Shown piece by piece: positions 12,005 to 21,246 of a stretch of DNA of 33,343 bases; positions within the stretch are counted from its first letter, which is position 1; each line of letters begins with the position of its first letter. The translations under genes and the position numbers were made by a program. Source of the stretch: Monosporascus cannonballus (lineage: Eukaryota; Ascomycota; Sordariomycetes; Xylariales); the NCBI GenBank assembly GCA_004154925.1, contig QJNS01000445.1, positions 1-33,343 on the forward strand. The letters are read 5' to 3'. The notes beneath the pieces were generated by a model. It worked only from the letters and a program-made list of their open reading frames with translations. It was not told where the DNA came from and ran no database searches.

Positions 12005-12760
12005 CTTTTCCCTCCCGCATCCCATCTAGATTTCTCTTTCCTTCCTCACCCACACGCAATGTAAGTTGGCCTCCATCTCTTGATCTGTTTTTTCCATCGT
12101 CCTCTCTCCCATTCCCTCCACATTTCTCTTCCACGTTTCTGTTCCACTTGTTGGAGCTTCTCCGTCTCTCTCTCCCCTACTAGCCTCTTCTCTCTCTTCC
12201 ATATCTCCTACTCATCTTTCTTTACCCATACATGCAAGGAAATCCCCATCTCCCGCGTCTCTTTCATCTTCAAGATCGCTGCCACCTCTTGGAAGAGCCA
12301 CGAGATGGAAGAGATCTGTTACCCGCGCCTTTTCATGTCCCGTGCCTTTTCCATCACCCACGTCTTCCCATCTCTAGCCTCTCTTCCGTCTCGCAGATCG
12401 CTTCTACTTCTTCGAGAGAGACCCGAAAGAGGGAAGAGGCCGTTTATCCGCCCCTCGTCCGTCACCAGCACCACTTCCATCTTCTAGATTGCTTCACCTA
12501 TTCAAAGAGATCCGAGAGATGGAAAAGATTTATCACCCGCGCCTCTTCCTTGTCTCGCGCCTCTTACATCGCCTGTGTGTTTCCTACTCTAGCATCTCTT
12601 CCATCACCCTGCTCCTCTTCCATGTCTCGCGTCTCTTCTACTTCTCGCTTCCATATCTCTGTTCCATTCCATATCAGACACTACGTTCCCGAACACTATA
12701 CACTCAAGGGCAATCATCTCTCTTGGCCGCGAACACCAAAGGAGATCATGGATTCTTTGT
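12005..12760 (+). repeat. Pyrimidine-rich block with ~213-bp degenerate tandem repeat
   Basis: The + strand is strongly C/T-rich, like the leader of the RdRP gene at 25.8-26.8 kb. Unit 1 starts near 12262 (TTTCATCTTCAAGATCGCT) and unit 2 near 12475 (TTCCATCTTCTAGATTGCT). Both continue through GAGATGGAAGAGAT-like and CCCGCGCCT-like strings and a CTCTAGCCTCTCTTCC-like string. Frames through it are low-complexity and not taken as genes. It may be a relic promoter or leader of a lost gene. Confidence 0.55.
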
Positions 12761-12779
12761 GAGGTCGGAAGCGTTCACA

Positions 12780-14160
12780 CAGTGACATCAAAGGCCCCAC
12801 CAGCGACACAGCTCGTTCAGGGTTGTCGAAGACTAGCTCACTCTCTACTCTACTCTTGCCCTTGTTCTATGGAATCACGGAGACTTGTTACTTATTACCA
12901 TTCTTGGTTCTTCAGCTGATATTCTTCCAAGTGTTCCTCTGCTAGAGCTCAGTCATTCCCGTATACCTCACGAACTGGCGGAAGACACTTGACTATATGG
13001 GCAGTCATTCGACACCTCTCGCGCTTACGGACGCCTGCGGTGCCTGACCGAAGAGGTAAATATCACTGAAATTTCCCTAATCCATTCTCATCTTGAATGT
13101 CCACACCTTCCCCGGCTCCCATCTCGCGCGCGCGCATATACCTCCTTGGCTCGTGCCCCAATATTCATATCTTCCCCAATTCTCGCCTCGGTCGTATGTG
13201 CTTTCAACGATATTGACGCTGACTCTATGAAGACTATAGACTAGAGAGGATATAGGCCTTCTGAGTAGGACACATGTCCTTTGACTAGAACGAAACGACT
13301 TGAAAGTTTACTTCGGCGTTCCAGTAACGACAACTACTAACGTTCAATGCTTAGCTTAGCATGCTATAAAACTTCAATATCAGTTCCTATCGCCAGCTTC
13401 CTTCAGGCCTATTCTACACAGCATAACTTACGGCTGTCTCGAGGACACAAATGGAAGAGTTCTACCAAGGAGCTTGTCATTTTGATACCCGACAGTGGGG
13501 ACGAAGGTAACATGGCTAAATAAGGACAGTTATGGAATGGGAACAGCTAACCTAATGACCACTACAGGCCAAACCAGCATGGTCCAGACTTCGACTTGGA
13601 TGGAGAAAAGGGGCGGCATCCTACAGGACATAGACTGTGGCTCCGTTAGCGCAGAAGGCTTCGTCAAGCGGCTCGCGAACAATGCCGTAGCGACTATGGA
13701 TGATACTGCCCCACAGGCTCCTATCCAGCAAGGGGACACCACTGTTGTTGCCAGGGATGACCGCTACTAGGCGACCAGGACGCTGGGGAGTCACCTGAGA
13801 ACCCGCGAAGAACTTAGAGAGCACCCAATTGGGAACTATACCCCCTGTCCGCACAGACGACAACGGCATAAATGTGCGATCTAAGCCGGGCAACCAAGGC
13901 AGGCCACTATAGCGCCAGCTTCATCATGGAGTCTGTCAACACTGCTCTTCGCATTTCCTATCAACCAACCACATCATACAAACCAGTAACCACTTGTGGG
14001 GCAGTTACCAATCCTCTCGACCAGTTGCCACTCTCCCCATAACACATCCGGACAACGTCATCATACAGACCACTACACTAGGATTCGCTTCAATGCCGTG
14101 TCTCTGTTGACTCCCGGATTCTGCCTACAGGCCCTGCTTGCTCCATCCCATACCTCTTCT
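12780..14160. other. Gene-free stretch before the mosaic
   Basis: The longest frame is 91 codons at 13495-13770 (+), overlapped by frames of similar size on the other strand. It has no recognised domain and no splice context that extends it. A short alternating CG/TA tract lies near 13128-13140. Confidence 0.4.
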
Positions 14161-14250
14161 CCCTTTCGTCCTATCACCATCTATCCCTCCTTGGGGGTAT
14201 GTTTTCCTGTCACCCATCTTATTTTCCTGTCACCAACGTCCAAGACGCCC

Positions 14251-14461
14251 TTGCGGGTAAGGAACGATGGCGTGTTCCGTATCTGGGTGAAGAATCTCCC
14301 GCCGAAACCACAATTCACGGCCAACCCAAGAACACAGGCCACGATCCCCGCAGGAGTGGCACTCTTCCCCTTGGTTCTGCAGTTTGGCGTTCAAGTTGGC
14401 GATGACAGCAATTCACCAACAACCCAAGGACACAGGCGACGATCCCCGCAAGAGTCGTACT
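14251..14461 (+). pseudogene. RdRP fragment A plus a partial internal duplicate
   Basis: 14251-14410 aligns without gaps to 27298-27457 of the intact RdRP gene. By my count 136 of the last 150 aligned bases from 14261 to 14410 are close to or exactly that proportion of matches (about 91%). The frame stays open (FRIWVKNLPPKPQFTANP). From 14409 the segment starting CAATTCAC is repeated (14311-14363 resembles 14409-14461), a tandem step of 98 bp. Three tags precede it at 14169, 14205 and 14225. It corresponds to the region just after the RRM of the RdRP. Confidence 0.85.
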
Positions 14462-14638
14462 GCAACTGTGGATATTGCAGGTCCGAACGCACTGAAGGCC
14501 CCGAAGATGAGTATGAGGTGTACGACACTAAGCTGCAGAAGTTCGTGGGGGCCAGCGATGGCCTCGCTAGCCTTGCCGAATGCCTCCTTGCTTTGTCTTC
14601 TCCTGTCGCCACTTTTCTTTCCTGTCATCACGATTCTC

Positions 14639-14862
14639 TGCACCGGATTACTGATATCGTGTACGACACTGGGTCAAGGATGCGAAGGCGGCTCTGGCTA
14701 AGGCCGATCAAGATATCGATATAGGCAGGTGGACGACATATCAGCTCGCTTTACCACACTCCGCCAATGCATCGTGGGGATGACTTTGCCCAATCCTTAG
14801 TACCATATCAAAGATATTAACACCACGACCGCGAATCTACACGAAACCCCCGCGAAGAAGGG
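14639..14862 (+). pseudogene. RdRP fragment B, frameshifted
   Basis: This aligns to 27797-28029 of the intact gene, from CACCGGATTACTGATATC through ATAGGCAGGTGGACGACA to the Ala/Lys-coding CGCGAAGAAG. Deletions, including one of about 9 bp after GACACT, and other indels break the frame. The tag copy TCCTGTCATC at 14620 lies about 10 bp before the homology begins. Confidence 0.85.
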
Positions 14863-15006
14863 CAGCGCCAAGAAGTAACAGGAGACACCCAAACCCGATA
14901 CGCCGGTCCCGGTGGCCCTGCTCACGGTGACCATGGAGGATGCACTAGAAGTGTAATTGGAGGGCAGCCCGATGGTAGTGCCGAGGGCGGTGCGAATGTC
15001 GTGGCC

Positions 15007-15065
15007 GTAAGTTACTAATACAGTATCCCTCTAATTCCCAGCTACCGCTAACTATCCCGTTATAG
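15007..15065 (+). other. Probable relic spliceosomal intron
   Basis: GTAAGT donor, GCTAAC branch site and TATAG acceptor are spaced as in the intact genes here, giving 59 nt. No intact exon frame surrounds it, so it is read as part of a genomic fragment rather than of a working gene. Confidence 0.5.
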
Positions 15066-15207
15066 GAAGCCCGTCGCCATGAAGGTGTCTCCGCTAGCAG
15101 AGGCAAAGAGGACCACTTGCCCACTAGGAGCACCGCTTCCAGAACCGAAGTCTATGGCGAGAAGCGTGTGCCAGCCGACAATACCTCCAAGGATGCTGAT
15201 GACCTCT

Positions 15208-15253
15208 TCCTGTCACCCATAATTTTTCCTGTCACCAAAACTTTCCTGTCACC
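15208..15253 (+). repeat. Run of three tags with 17-19 bp spacing
   Basis: Cores start at 15208, 15227 and 15244, each TCCTGTCACC. This is one of the clearest places where the tag behaves as a tandem 18-bp unit. Confidence 0.8.
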
Positions 15254-15300
15254 CGGCGACAAGGACTTGGGCGTTGTGGCCGCCCTAGAAGCCCAGGCCT

Positions 15301-15350
15301 GGTGCGAGCCAATCAGAACCCAATTGAGGGGAGCCTGACGACGACGAGGA
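15301..15350 (+). repeat. Module M2, copy 1
   Basis: It reads RANQNPIEGSLTTTRI in the open frame and matches the copy at 18533-18582 (RANQNPIGEDLNTTRTV). An acidic stretch (SEPEEEPELSS) follows in the same frame up to about 15631. Family unknown. Confidence 0.65.
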
Positions 15351-15694
15351 TCGCCCGTTACGAGGAGCCATTCCTCGACTCGGACTTCAACCTACCGGAT
15401 TCCACCAGCATCATACATAGCCCCTCGACCAGAGTTAAGGCGGGGACATCCGACGCCTTGTCGGAGCCGGAAGAGGAGCCGGAGCTTTCTAGTAGTACGA
15501 GGAGTCAGTTAGTGAGGAGTCTCATACCGAGTCTAAAGGAGAGCAATCACAAGAGAATACACCCTAGCCTGCCCCTCTTAGCCTTGTTCCCATACGCCTC
15601 CTCGAACACATACCATACAAAGTTCCGGTAACTGGTGCGAGCTATACTCATCTCTTAAGGCTCCTCGTCACCCCCCGTCCATCGCCCAACAGAA

Positions 15695-15810
15695 GAGGCA
15701 AAAATATCAAAATCAAAGCCAAAAAGGGAGAAAACCAAAAACATAAATTTTTAAAAATTAAAATAAAAATAAACTGCAAAATAAATAAATAGGGAAAAGG
15801 GGAAAGGAGG
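15695..15810 (+). other. A-rich tract
   Basis: About 110 bp are nearly free of C and T on the + strand, with many short A runs and one AAATTTTTAAAAATTAAAA-like patch. It stands out from the surrounding 50-55% GC mosaic. It may be a decayed poly-A-like tail or simple-sequence expansion. Confidence 0.7.
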
Positions 15811-15843
15811 ACATCTAGCCGCCAACATCTTTGGTCTCAGTGC

Positions 15844-15933
15844 GGCCGGGGAACAGCTCACCGACCCATATTCCCCCTGTAGGCGCCGGTCCTGTCACCA
15901 AGGACGGTATCCTGCTTGTCCGGGCTGGCATCT
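15844..15933 (+). repeat. Module M1, copy 1
   Basis: It reads as a degenerate GEQLT...GAGPVTKDGILL, split over two frames. A tag core (15890) sits inside it, overlapping the GTCACCAAGGAC part of the module. M1 consensus peptide: EQLTKTLLVLHGAGVISKDD. Confidence 0.6.
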
Positions 15934-16089
15934 CCAGCGAAGAAGTGTGGCAGGCTTCGTGGCTCTACCGAGCAGCCAAAGCCCACCGTCAAGTCGGAGG
16001 ACGAGGAGCCTCCCATGTCTGCAGAGAACCGCCGCCTACGGGGCCAGTATACAGGCTACTTATAATGGCCAGAGCTTTCTCGAATGGGC

Positions 16090-16330
16090 AACGAAGCCTT
16101 AGAACCACGCCTACAAAGAGCACTACGATAAAGTGGTGGAGTGGCTCAGGAACGGGGGACGCTACAACAGAAAAGCCGAGGTGATCATCGAGCGGCTGCA
16201 AGGAATCAGGAGTTGCGGGGGGCGCGAGTTTTTCGATTTGTTTGACGGACTTCAGTCTTACAATTCCGCGGCCGCTTACGATATGATGGAACGGTACTAT
16301 AACTTCCACGAACCCCCGGAAAGTTGTGGG
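16090..16330 (+). pseudogene. Coding-like relic of unknown family
   Basis: The open frame from 16133 has ordinary protein composition (VEWLRNGGRYNRKAEVIIER, then FFDLFDGLQSYNS, then MMERYYNFHEPPES). It runs straight into a tag at about 16371. I do not recognise the family. It is probably a captured or decayed gene piece. Confidence 0.4.
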
Positions 16331-16891
16331 CGCAGCTCTCGTTCTGCTGTCCCCTTGTCGGCGGAATTTTCCTGTCACCAAACCCTCCATCTCACCAAAC
16401 CACTCCTGTCACTAACCGCCGGTGCCCCAATTGCTTGTGTCAAGATGGACATACCCCTGACCCTATTGCGCCTCTGTATCTCCGTCGGTCGCAGCACTGT
16501 TCATCGTAAGTGCTGCAGATGCTCACTCGCTACTTAGTCGATTTCACTTATCAAGTCTTGGCCGTCTCCCGGCTGTCAACTTCTGGGAGAACATCGGGTT
16601 AAGGGACGGGCCCTGAAGTACTTACCGAGCTCTCGGGAGAGGCCCTATTCCCCTTCGTCTTGAGCACGACATCGCACACACCTACTTAGTGAATTGGTAG
16701 GTGGCCTATCCGGCCCCCCAAAATGCTCTAGCCATGCAACTGACATGTCACGGAAGCAGGACCATGAAGACCCCAATTCTTAAGGATCCGCACAGCATCA
16801 TAACCAATGTTAAAAACGAGAGCCCCCAAGGATGGGATCAGATCACCGTAGCAGTCCGCTCGATCATGGAGTGTAAGGCCGACGGCTGCTG

Positions 16892-16937
16892 TCCTGCTAT
16901 CACTCAAATTTTCCTATCGCCAACCTTTCCTGTCACC
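16892..16937 (+). repeat. Run of three tags with 16-20 bp spacing
   Basis: Variant cores start at 16892 (TCCTGCTATCAC), 16912 (TCCTATCGCC) and 16928 (TCCTGTCACC). The run ends a short open frame. Confidence 0.75.
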
Positions 16938-17249
16938 AAACCCCTGGGGAGCAGCCCCAAGGGAAAAAGCCCGAAACTCGACCCTGACCCGTCTCTGGAG
17001 TCACTTCTTCAGATGAGGTGACGCTAAAGCATCATAACACCACGCGTATGTTACTCAAGGGCGAAGACCCTAGTGGAAACCCCACCGCGACTGGTGTAGC
17101 TGCGCACGGCCTACCGCTCTGGTCCTGCTCGCATCCACGTGAGAGCATTCTTAGCCTTCTCTCGGTTCCTCGTCCTAAAGAACTACCTCCACTCATACTC
17201 AGGCGCCTGTAGGACCCCCTATCCTCTGATACTAACAAGAGAAAACGCT

Positions 17250-17760
17250 CCACCTTGTGATGAGGACAAGCGGTGCCAGGATTCCGGCTGTGTCCGTCAA
17301 GGTCCGTGATATTCTTTCCCTCGTCTTAATGACCAACGCAGCCGCCTATCCCTGTTCCGCAGGACTTCTACGACTGCGATTTCACCACGACCGTGGCTGT
17401 ATCCCCGGCTCCCTGCTACGTCTCGGAGGCCGCTTCCCAGGTTCGTGGTTCCCTTGCAGTACGGAGACGGGGCGTGTGCTGGTCCCCTTCAGGGTGACGT
17501 CAAAGGCAAAGGAAGGCCGTGAGCGTCGAGGACGCGTCTGAATTCTAAGATGGCGGGTCCACGTTTCGAGGCAAGGGGGGTACCGCCCGTGCAAAACTTG
17601 GGCGCCAGCTTCGAGTAGACGTACACTTCTAAAACGAGAGCCAGGGTGCTGTCCATCCAGTACGGCGCCAGCGCCATCAACAAGGACGCCATCATGTTCG
17701 TCAAGGAAATCACCTGCAGAGCGACAGCACCCGGTATATGCCAACGATGCCGTCCTATTT
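17250..17760 (+). pseudogene. Coding-like relic of unknown family, broken
   Basis: Short stretches in changing frames look protein-like, for example QDFYDCDFTTTVAV near 17362 and SIQYGASAINKDAIMFVKEI near 17655. Stops and frame changes separate them. Family not recognised. Two tags follow at 17778 and 17796. Confidence 0.3.
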
Positions 17761-17792
17761 GCTATCATCAATACTATTCCTATTGCCAGCAT

Positions 17793-17880
17793 TCCTCCTA
17801 TTCACCAAAATCGTAGAGTTTGTAGAGATATGATGACTCCATACATCTCTACAAACGCTGCGTACCTGCCTGCCACTTAC
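17793..17880 (+). repeat. Tag-palindrome unit, copy 1
   Basis: A tag (TCCTATTCACCAAAAT) is followed by GTTTGTAGAGAT (17818-17829), 15 bp, and its exact inverted copy ATCTCTACAAAC (17845-17856). The whole unit, tag included, is repeated at 18129-18212. Confidence 0.75.
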
Positions 17881-18040
17881 GGGCTCAACTAGCGAGCTCA
17901 AGAACCCCAAGCCCAAGAAGGGAGAGGTAGCCCAGGCTAGACTCGAGAATTGGAATTTCACGTCAACTCCGCTTACGGCCGAATAAAGGGCCGCGATTCT
18001 GTCAAACAAAAAGAAACGGCACAGAGAGAAGCGGTGTGGG

Positions 18041-18112
18041 CGCCAAGGAGCAGTCCACTGAAGGCCTCTTCGTCCCGTAGGGGGCCGGAGTCGTCACCAA
18101 GGACTGGGTTCT
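18041..18112 (+). repeat. Module M1, copy 2
   Basis: GCCAAGGAGCAG, then CTCTTCGTCCCGTAGG, GGGCCGGAGTCGTCACC and AAGGACTGGGTTCTC follow the M1 consensus in order. The codon for the conserved leucine/histidine part is now a TAG. A tag begins where it ends. Confidence 0.6.
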
Positions 18113-18128
18113 CCTATCACCCAATATT

Positions 18129-18212
18129 CTTTCCTATCACCAAAATGTAGAGTTTGTAGAGTTGTATGGACTCCATACATCTCTACAACTTCTACCTACA
18201 TACTTACTTACC
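18129..18212 (+). repeat. Tag-palindrome unit, copy 2
   Basis: Tag TCCTATCACCAAAATG is followed by a hairpin-forming sequence. GTAGAG and GTATGG pair with CCATAC and CTCTAC around the loop ACT (18155-18186). Short TACC/TACT repeats follow up to about 18230. Confidence 0.75.
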
Positions 18213-18266
18213 TACTACCTACATACCGGCCGCCAATGAAAAATGGCATCGGAGAAGACCACTCTA

Positions 18267-18367
18267 GACGCTGCCAAAGAGAATGATGTGGAGGCCCTCC
18301 TCGTCCTATGCGGGGCAGGCGTCGCCACACAGGCGTACGTCCCGCTCGTACAGGGCGTCATAGGCGG
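18267..18367 (+). repeat. Module M1, copy 3
   Basis: In frame it reads AKENDVEALLVLCGAGVATQ then LVQGVIGG, close to the best copy at 20260. The frame from 18243 is open for 114 codons and also includes the M2 copy at its end. Confidence 0.65.
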
Positions 18368-18532
18368 TAGTGCGCTGAGGGTGCGCCCTAGCTTCGTTTC
18401 GACTCAGGTCCCTCTCCCATGCCACATATACTTCACCTCCTCGGTGGGGCCCCTCCGAAAGGAGCTCATCGTGGAGCGCCACGTTGCCGCTCCTCCTGAT
18501 ATCATCGCCGGCAGCTTGTACCGAGGCGTGGG

Positions 18533-18582
18533 CCGAGCGAACCAGAACCCCATAGGTGAGGACCTCAACACCACCAGGACGG
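18533..18582 (+). repeat. Module M2, copy 2
   Basis: RANQNPIGEDLNTTRTV followed by a stop. It matches 15301-15350. Confidence 0.65.
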
Positions 18583-18809
18583 TATAATCGACGGTTGGGG
18601 TGGTGTCGACGTTACGATCCGTGTCCGGGGCCATACGGCGATGGAGTACTCCGATCCGGAAGCTCCTGTCGGTGGTAACGCAGGTGGCTGGAGGACAAGT
18701 AGCCAATACATCGAATGCAAGGACAAGGCCAAGTTCACTGAGGGTTACAAAGGATTACACCTGGGGTCACCGTAGCTATAGCCTCAATATTTTCATCTTT
18801 ATCTATGGC

Positions 18810-18905
18810 GAGTACGCCAAAGGTGGGATCTGCCTGGAAAAGGACGCCCTCTTCCAGCGGTGGGAGCGCGATGTTGGCCGCCGCACCGTCCAGCTCCCCA
18901 TCGAT
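18810..18905 (+). repeat. Module M4, copy 1
   Basis: It reads EYAKGGICLEKDALFQRWER then DVGRRTVQLPIDGG. The second copy is at 23108-23200. The shared string GGGAGCGCGATGTTGGCC is exact. Family unknown. Confidence 0.7.
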
Positions 18906-18959
18906 GGTGGTTCTGGTTCGCTCGGCTCACTCCTCGGGACAAGCTGTCATGCTCGCGAT

Positions 18960-19289
18960 GCCTTCGTATTTCCTATCACCAATAACCCCAGTCCGCCGGC
19001 CACGAAGCAAAAGGATGAGCGGCCAAGGTCGAAGAGTACTGTCAGTCTGATCAATGAGACTACGCCTTTGATACATCCTACTGGGAACGGTAATGGAACA
19101 CACTACCATACGAATGGTCACACGAACGGTCGTTGTGTTCAACCGGCTGCCAGCGGCAATAGTAGCGGCGCTGCCGATGCGAGCCACCAGATGGTTGATG
19201 AAGAGACCAGCTTCTACCACCTCGAGAAATCACCGCACACGATGCGGTTCGAAAACCTTCGCGGTTATTGGCAACCGCCGGCCACTTGA
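18960..19289 (+). pseudogene. Coding-like relic starting at a tag
   Basis: The frame runs FPITNNPSPPATKQKDERP, SLINETTPLIHPTGNGNG, then a His/Asn/Gly-rich stretch, ending EKSPHTMRFENLRGYWQPPAT. The ETTPLI motif is common near the N-termini of fungal vacuolar and MFS-type transporters, so this may be a captured N-terminus. That is only a guess. It is in frame with the M4 copy just upstream. Confidence 0.3.
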
Positions 19290-19401
19290 GCCTGGCCCTT
19301 CCGGCTCCGGAATTTCCTATCACCATCGCCGGTCTTGATTCAGACCTAGGCGGCAGCGCTTCGCGTGAGGCCTTGAAGCCGGCCGAAACAGTCGACAACA
19401 C

Positions 19402-19527
19402 AGGCAGCGGCGGTGCATGAGGAGGTAAAGGTTCGCTCAGTGGTGCGAACTCAGATCCCGGTGGCCTCCAAGGGCTCGTCAGCGCTTTGGTGTGAACGCT
19501 GTTGGTGGTCGTTGTCGCCATAGGGGA
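19402..19527 (-). repeat. Module M3, copy 1
   Basis: This matches 20571-20700 over about 120 bp, with GTGGTGCGAACTCAGATCC exact. The minus-strand frame is open in both copies around PGSEFAPL (here PPGSEFAPLSEPLPP), so the coding sense may be opposite to that of M1, M2 and M4. Confidence 0.65.
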
Positions 19528-19571
19528 TACTCTGGGCCCCAGTTCTTCCGGGACCCCAAAACTATAGACGT

Positions 19572-19651
19572 TGCCAGTGCTAAAGAGCAACTCACCAAGG
19601 CGCTGCTCGTCCGTTATGGAGTCAGAGTCATCATCAAGGACGACGTTCTTT
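19572..19651 (+). repeat. Module M1, copy 4
   Basis: It reads ASAKEQLTKALLVRYGVRVI then IKDDVL, and runs directly into a tag (GACGTTCTTTCCTATCACC). Confidence 0.7.
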
Positions 19652-20097
19652 CCTATCACCGATGCAGTGGACAAGATCGACAAGGAACCAGTCACGGACC
19701 AACACGTACGAAGAGCCCGCCACAGGCAACATTTTCCTATCACCATTACCTCTCTTATCACTAACCCGTCGCTGCCGGAGACGGAGGTCAACTCAGAGGA
19801 CAAGAGCTCGCTGCCGCAGGGCAAGCACTTCCACTGCCCGCGGTCTATTGGATGCCAGTGCCGCGGAGCAACTGGACGAGGCACCAATCGCAGCTCGGGG
19901 TTTCGAGCTCGAACAATGGCTCGGCCCGAACCCGAACGTAGATGACGACGCATTCGGGGACAACAACGAGTCGAGCTTCTAAACGGTATCACGGGATCTC
20001 ATGATCAAAAGGCTCATTTCTATCATTCTTCCGTTCTCCTGTGCCTTTGTCATGTCTACCGCCAGGCCAACAATATGGCCCGGAGAGCGTTGTTGTT

Positions 20098-20172
20098 CCA
20101 GCTGCAAGAGAGCAACTCACGAATGCCCCCCTTACCCTGCACGAGGCAGGCGTCGCTAAAGGGCGACGCTCT
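20098..20172 (+). repeat. Module M1, copy 5
   Basis: It reads AAREQLTNAPLTLHEAGVAK. After about 20 bp a run of four tags begins at 20193. Confidence 0.65.
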
Positions 20173-20192
20173 GCTCTCATCATCAAACTGTT

Positions 20193-20259
20193 TCCTATGA
20201 ACGACATTTCTCCTATCACCAATAACTTTTCCTATCACCAATATCGTTTCCCTGTCACC
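20193..20259 (+). repeat. Run of four tags with 18-19 bp period
   Basis: Cores start at 20193 (TCCTATGAAC, mutated), 20211, 20230 and 20249. This is the cleanest tandem stretch and gives the 18-bp consensus TTTCCTATCACCAATAAC. The last core is fused in frame to module M1 copy 6 (FPVTAANEQL). Confidence 0.85.
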
Positions 20260-20351
20260 GCTGCCAACGAGCAGCTCAGAAAGACTCTCCTCGTCCTGCA
20301 CGGGGCAGGCGTTATCTCCAAAGGCGACGTCCTGCTCAGGCAGGGCGTGGT
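20260..20351 (+). repeat. Module M1, copy 6 (best preserved)
   Basis: The uninterrupted frame reads AANEQLRKTLLVLHGAGVIS then KGDVLLRQGVVG and stops soon after. It is used here as the reference for M1. The pattern is faintly ankyrin-like (LLxLHGAGV) but lacks the full ankyrin repeat. Confidence 0.7.
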
Positions 20352-20570
20352 TGGCAGGAGGGTCGGCACCCCCTGACCCCGCTACCACCAAGAAGGAGAA
20401 GGCGGAGCTAAGAAAAGGGACACGAAGTTCCCAATCCTTCAGAGAATCGCAGACCTCTGTCGTCTCCCCTACTAAGGTGGGATTCCTTTAGCTATCATGC
20501 CACAGAGAAATAGCCAGGCCAAGGGCCAAGGCAGCCACAGGCCTGCCTCAGATGCAGGACCTGGCGGCGG

Positions 20571-20700
20571 TGGAGGCAGCGCACGGGTCAAGTTGGTAGA
20601 GAGTCGTTCAGTGGTGCGAACTCAGATCCGGGCGACATGATCTGGCAGGAAGCCTTTGGCGCGCTTGGCATGGATACTACTGGTTGGAGTCGCTGAGGGC
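20571..20700 (-). repeat. Module M3, copy 2
   Basis: Minus-strand frame SPGSEFAPLNDSLPT matches copy 1 at 19402-19527. A purine-rich GAGGACGATG stretch and a run of tags flank it on the right. Confidence 0.65.
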
Positions 20701-20755
20701 CGCGCTCGCGCTGACGTCCTGGCGAAGACGGGTTCGAGAGGAGGAATTGGGGCCC

Positions 20756-20803
20756 TCCTGTCAACAATAACTTTCCTTTCATCATGCCGCCGCTCCTGTC
20801 GCC
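20756..20803 (+). repeat. Run of three degenerate tags
   Basis: Cores start at 20756 (TCCTGTCAACAATAAC), 20774 (TCCTTTCATC) and 20794 (TCCTGTCGCC). The period is 18-20 bp. Confidence 0.7.
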
Positions 20804-20929
20804 GCCACCCCCTCGGCCGCGGAGAGTGGTGAGGACGATGCGGTGGAGATTGAGGACGATGTCGTAGAGAGTGAGAAGGACATCTGATGTGATCAAACCA
20901 CACATCATTGCACGAGATTCGCAAGAGCC

Positions 20930-21029
20930 TCCTGTCACCAATAACCCTCTCGACACCCTTTTCCTATCACCAATCACCCGGTCAACCCCCTCCCTTTTTT
21001 TTTCCTATCACCCGTCCACTCCTGTCAAC
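20930..21029 (+). repeat. Run of tags, about five units
   Basis: Clear cores start at 20930, 20962, 21003 and 21020, with degenerate units between at roughly 18-20 bp steps. The stretch is open in the FPIT frame. Confidence 0.75.
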
Positions 21030-21110
21030 CACCTCCCGTTGTGACCGCACCGCCCAAGGCCGCTGACATCTGAAAAGCCTTCCTAGAGAAGGTCGCTGCG
21101 GTCGCCGCTA

Positions 21111-21172
21111 CCGCCATCACGGTGCCTTACCGTCGATGGCGGTGCTGGTGCCAACCATGCGGGCACCGCTGG
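21111..21172 (+). repeat. Module M5, copy 1
   Basis: This matches 22365-22429 over about 62 bp (CATCACGGTGCC and GATGGCGGTGCTGG against CGTCATGGTGCC and GGTGGCGGTCCTGG). It is preceded by a short piece, CTTCCTAGAGAAGGTC, that recurs near 24118. Confidence 0.65.
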
Positions 21173-21178
21173 GCACCA

Positions 21179-21246
21179 AGGAGGGAAAGGAGGGAAAGGA
21201 GGGAAAGGAAGGAAAGGAAGGAAGGAAGGAAAGGAGGAGAAGGGAC
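21179..21246 (+). repeat. Homopurine GGAGGGAAA microsatellite
   Basis: About 68 bp contain only A and G on the + strand, made of GGAGGGAAA and GGAAGGAAA units. This mirror-symmetric homopurine tract could form triplex DNA, and its G-tracts could form a weak quadruplex. It interrupts the mosaic directly after module M5. Confidence 0.9.

Noticed and set aside
19078..19992. 304-codon minus-strand frame as a real gene
   Set aside because: It crosses tags, M1 and M3 modules and has no domain. It opens mainly because the local GC is high. Only the short M3 part shows a conserved minus-strand peptide.
18267..20351. Module M1 as ankyrin repeats
   Set aside because: LLVLHGAGV recalls the end of an ankyrin repeat, but the TPLHxA helix start and the 33-residue period are missing.
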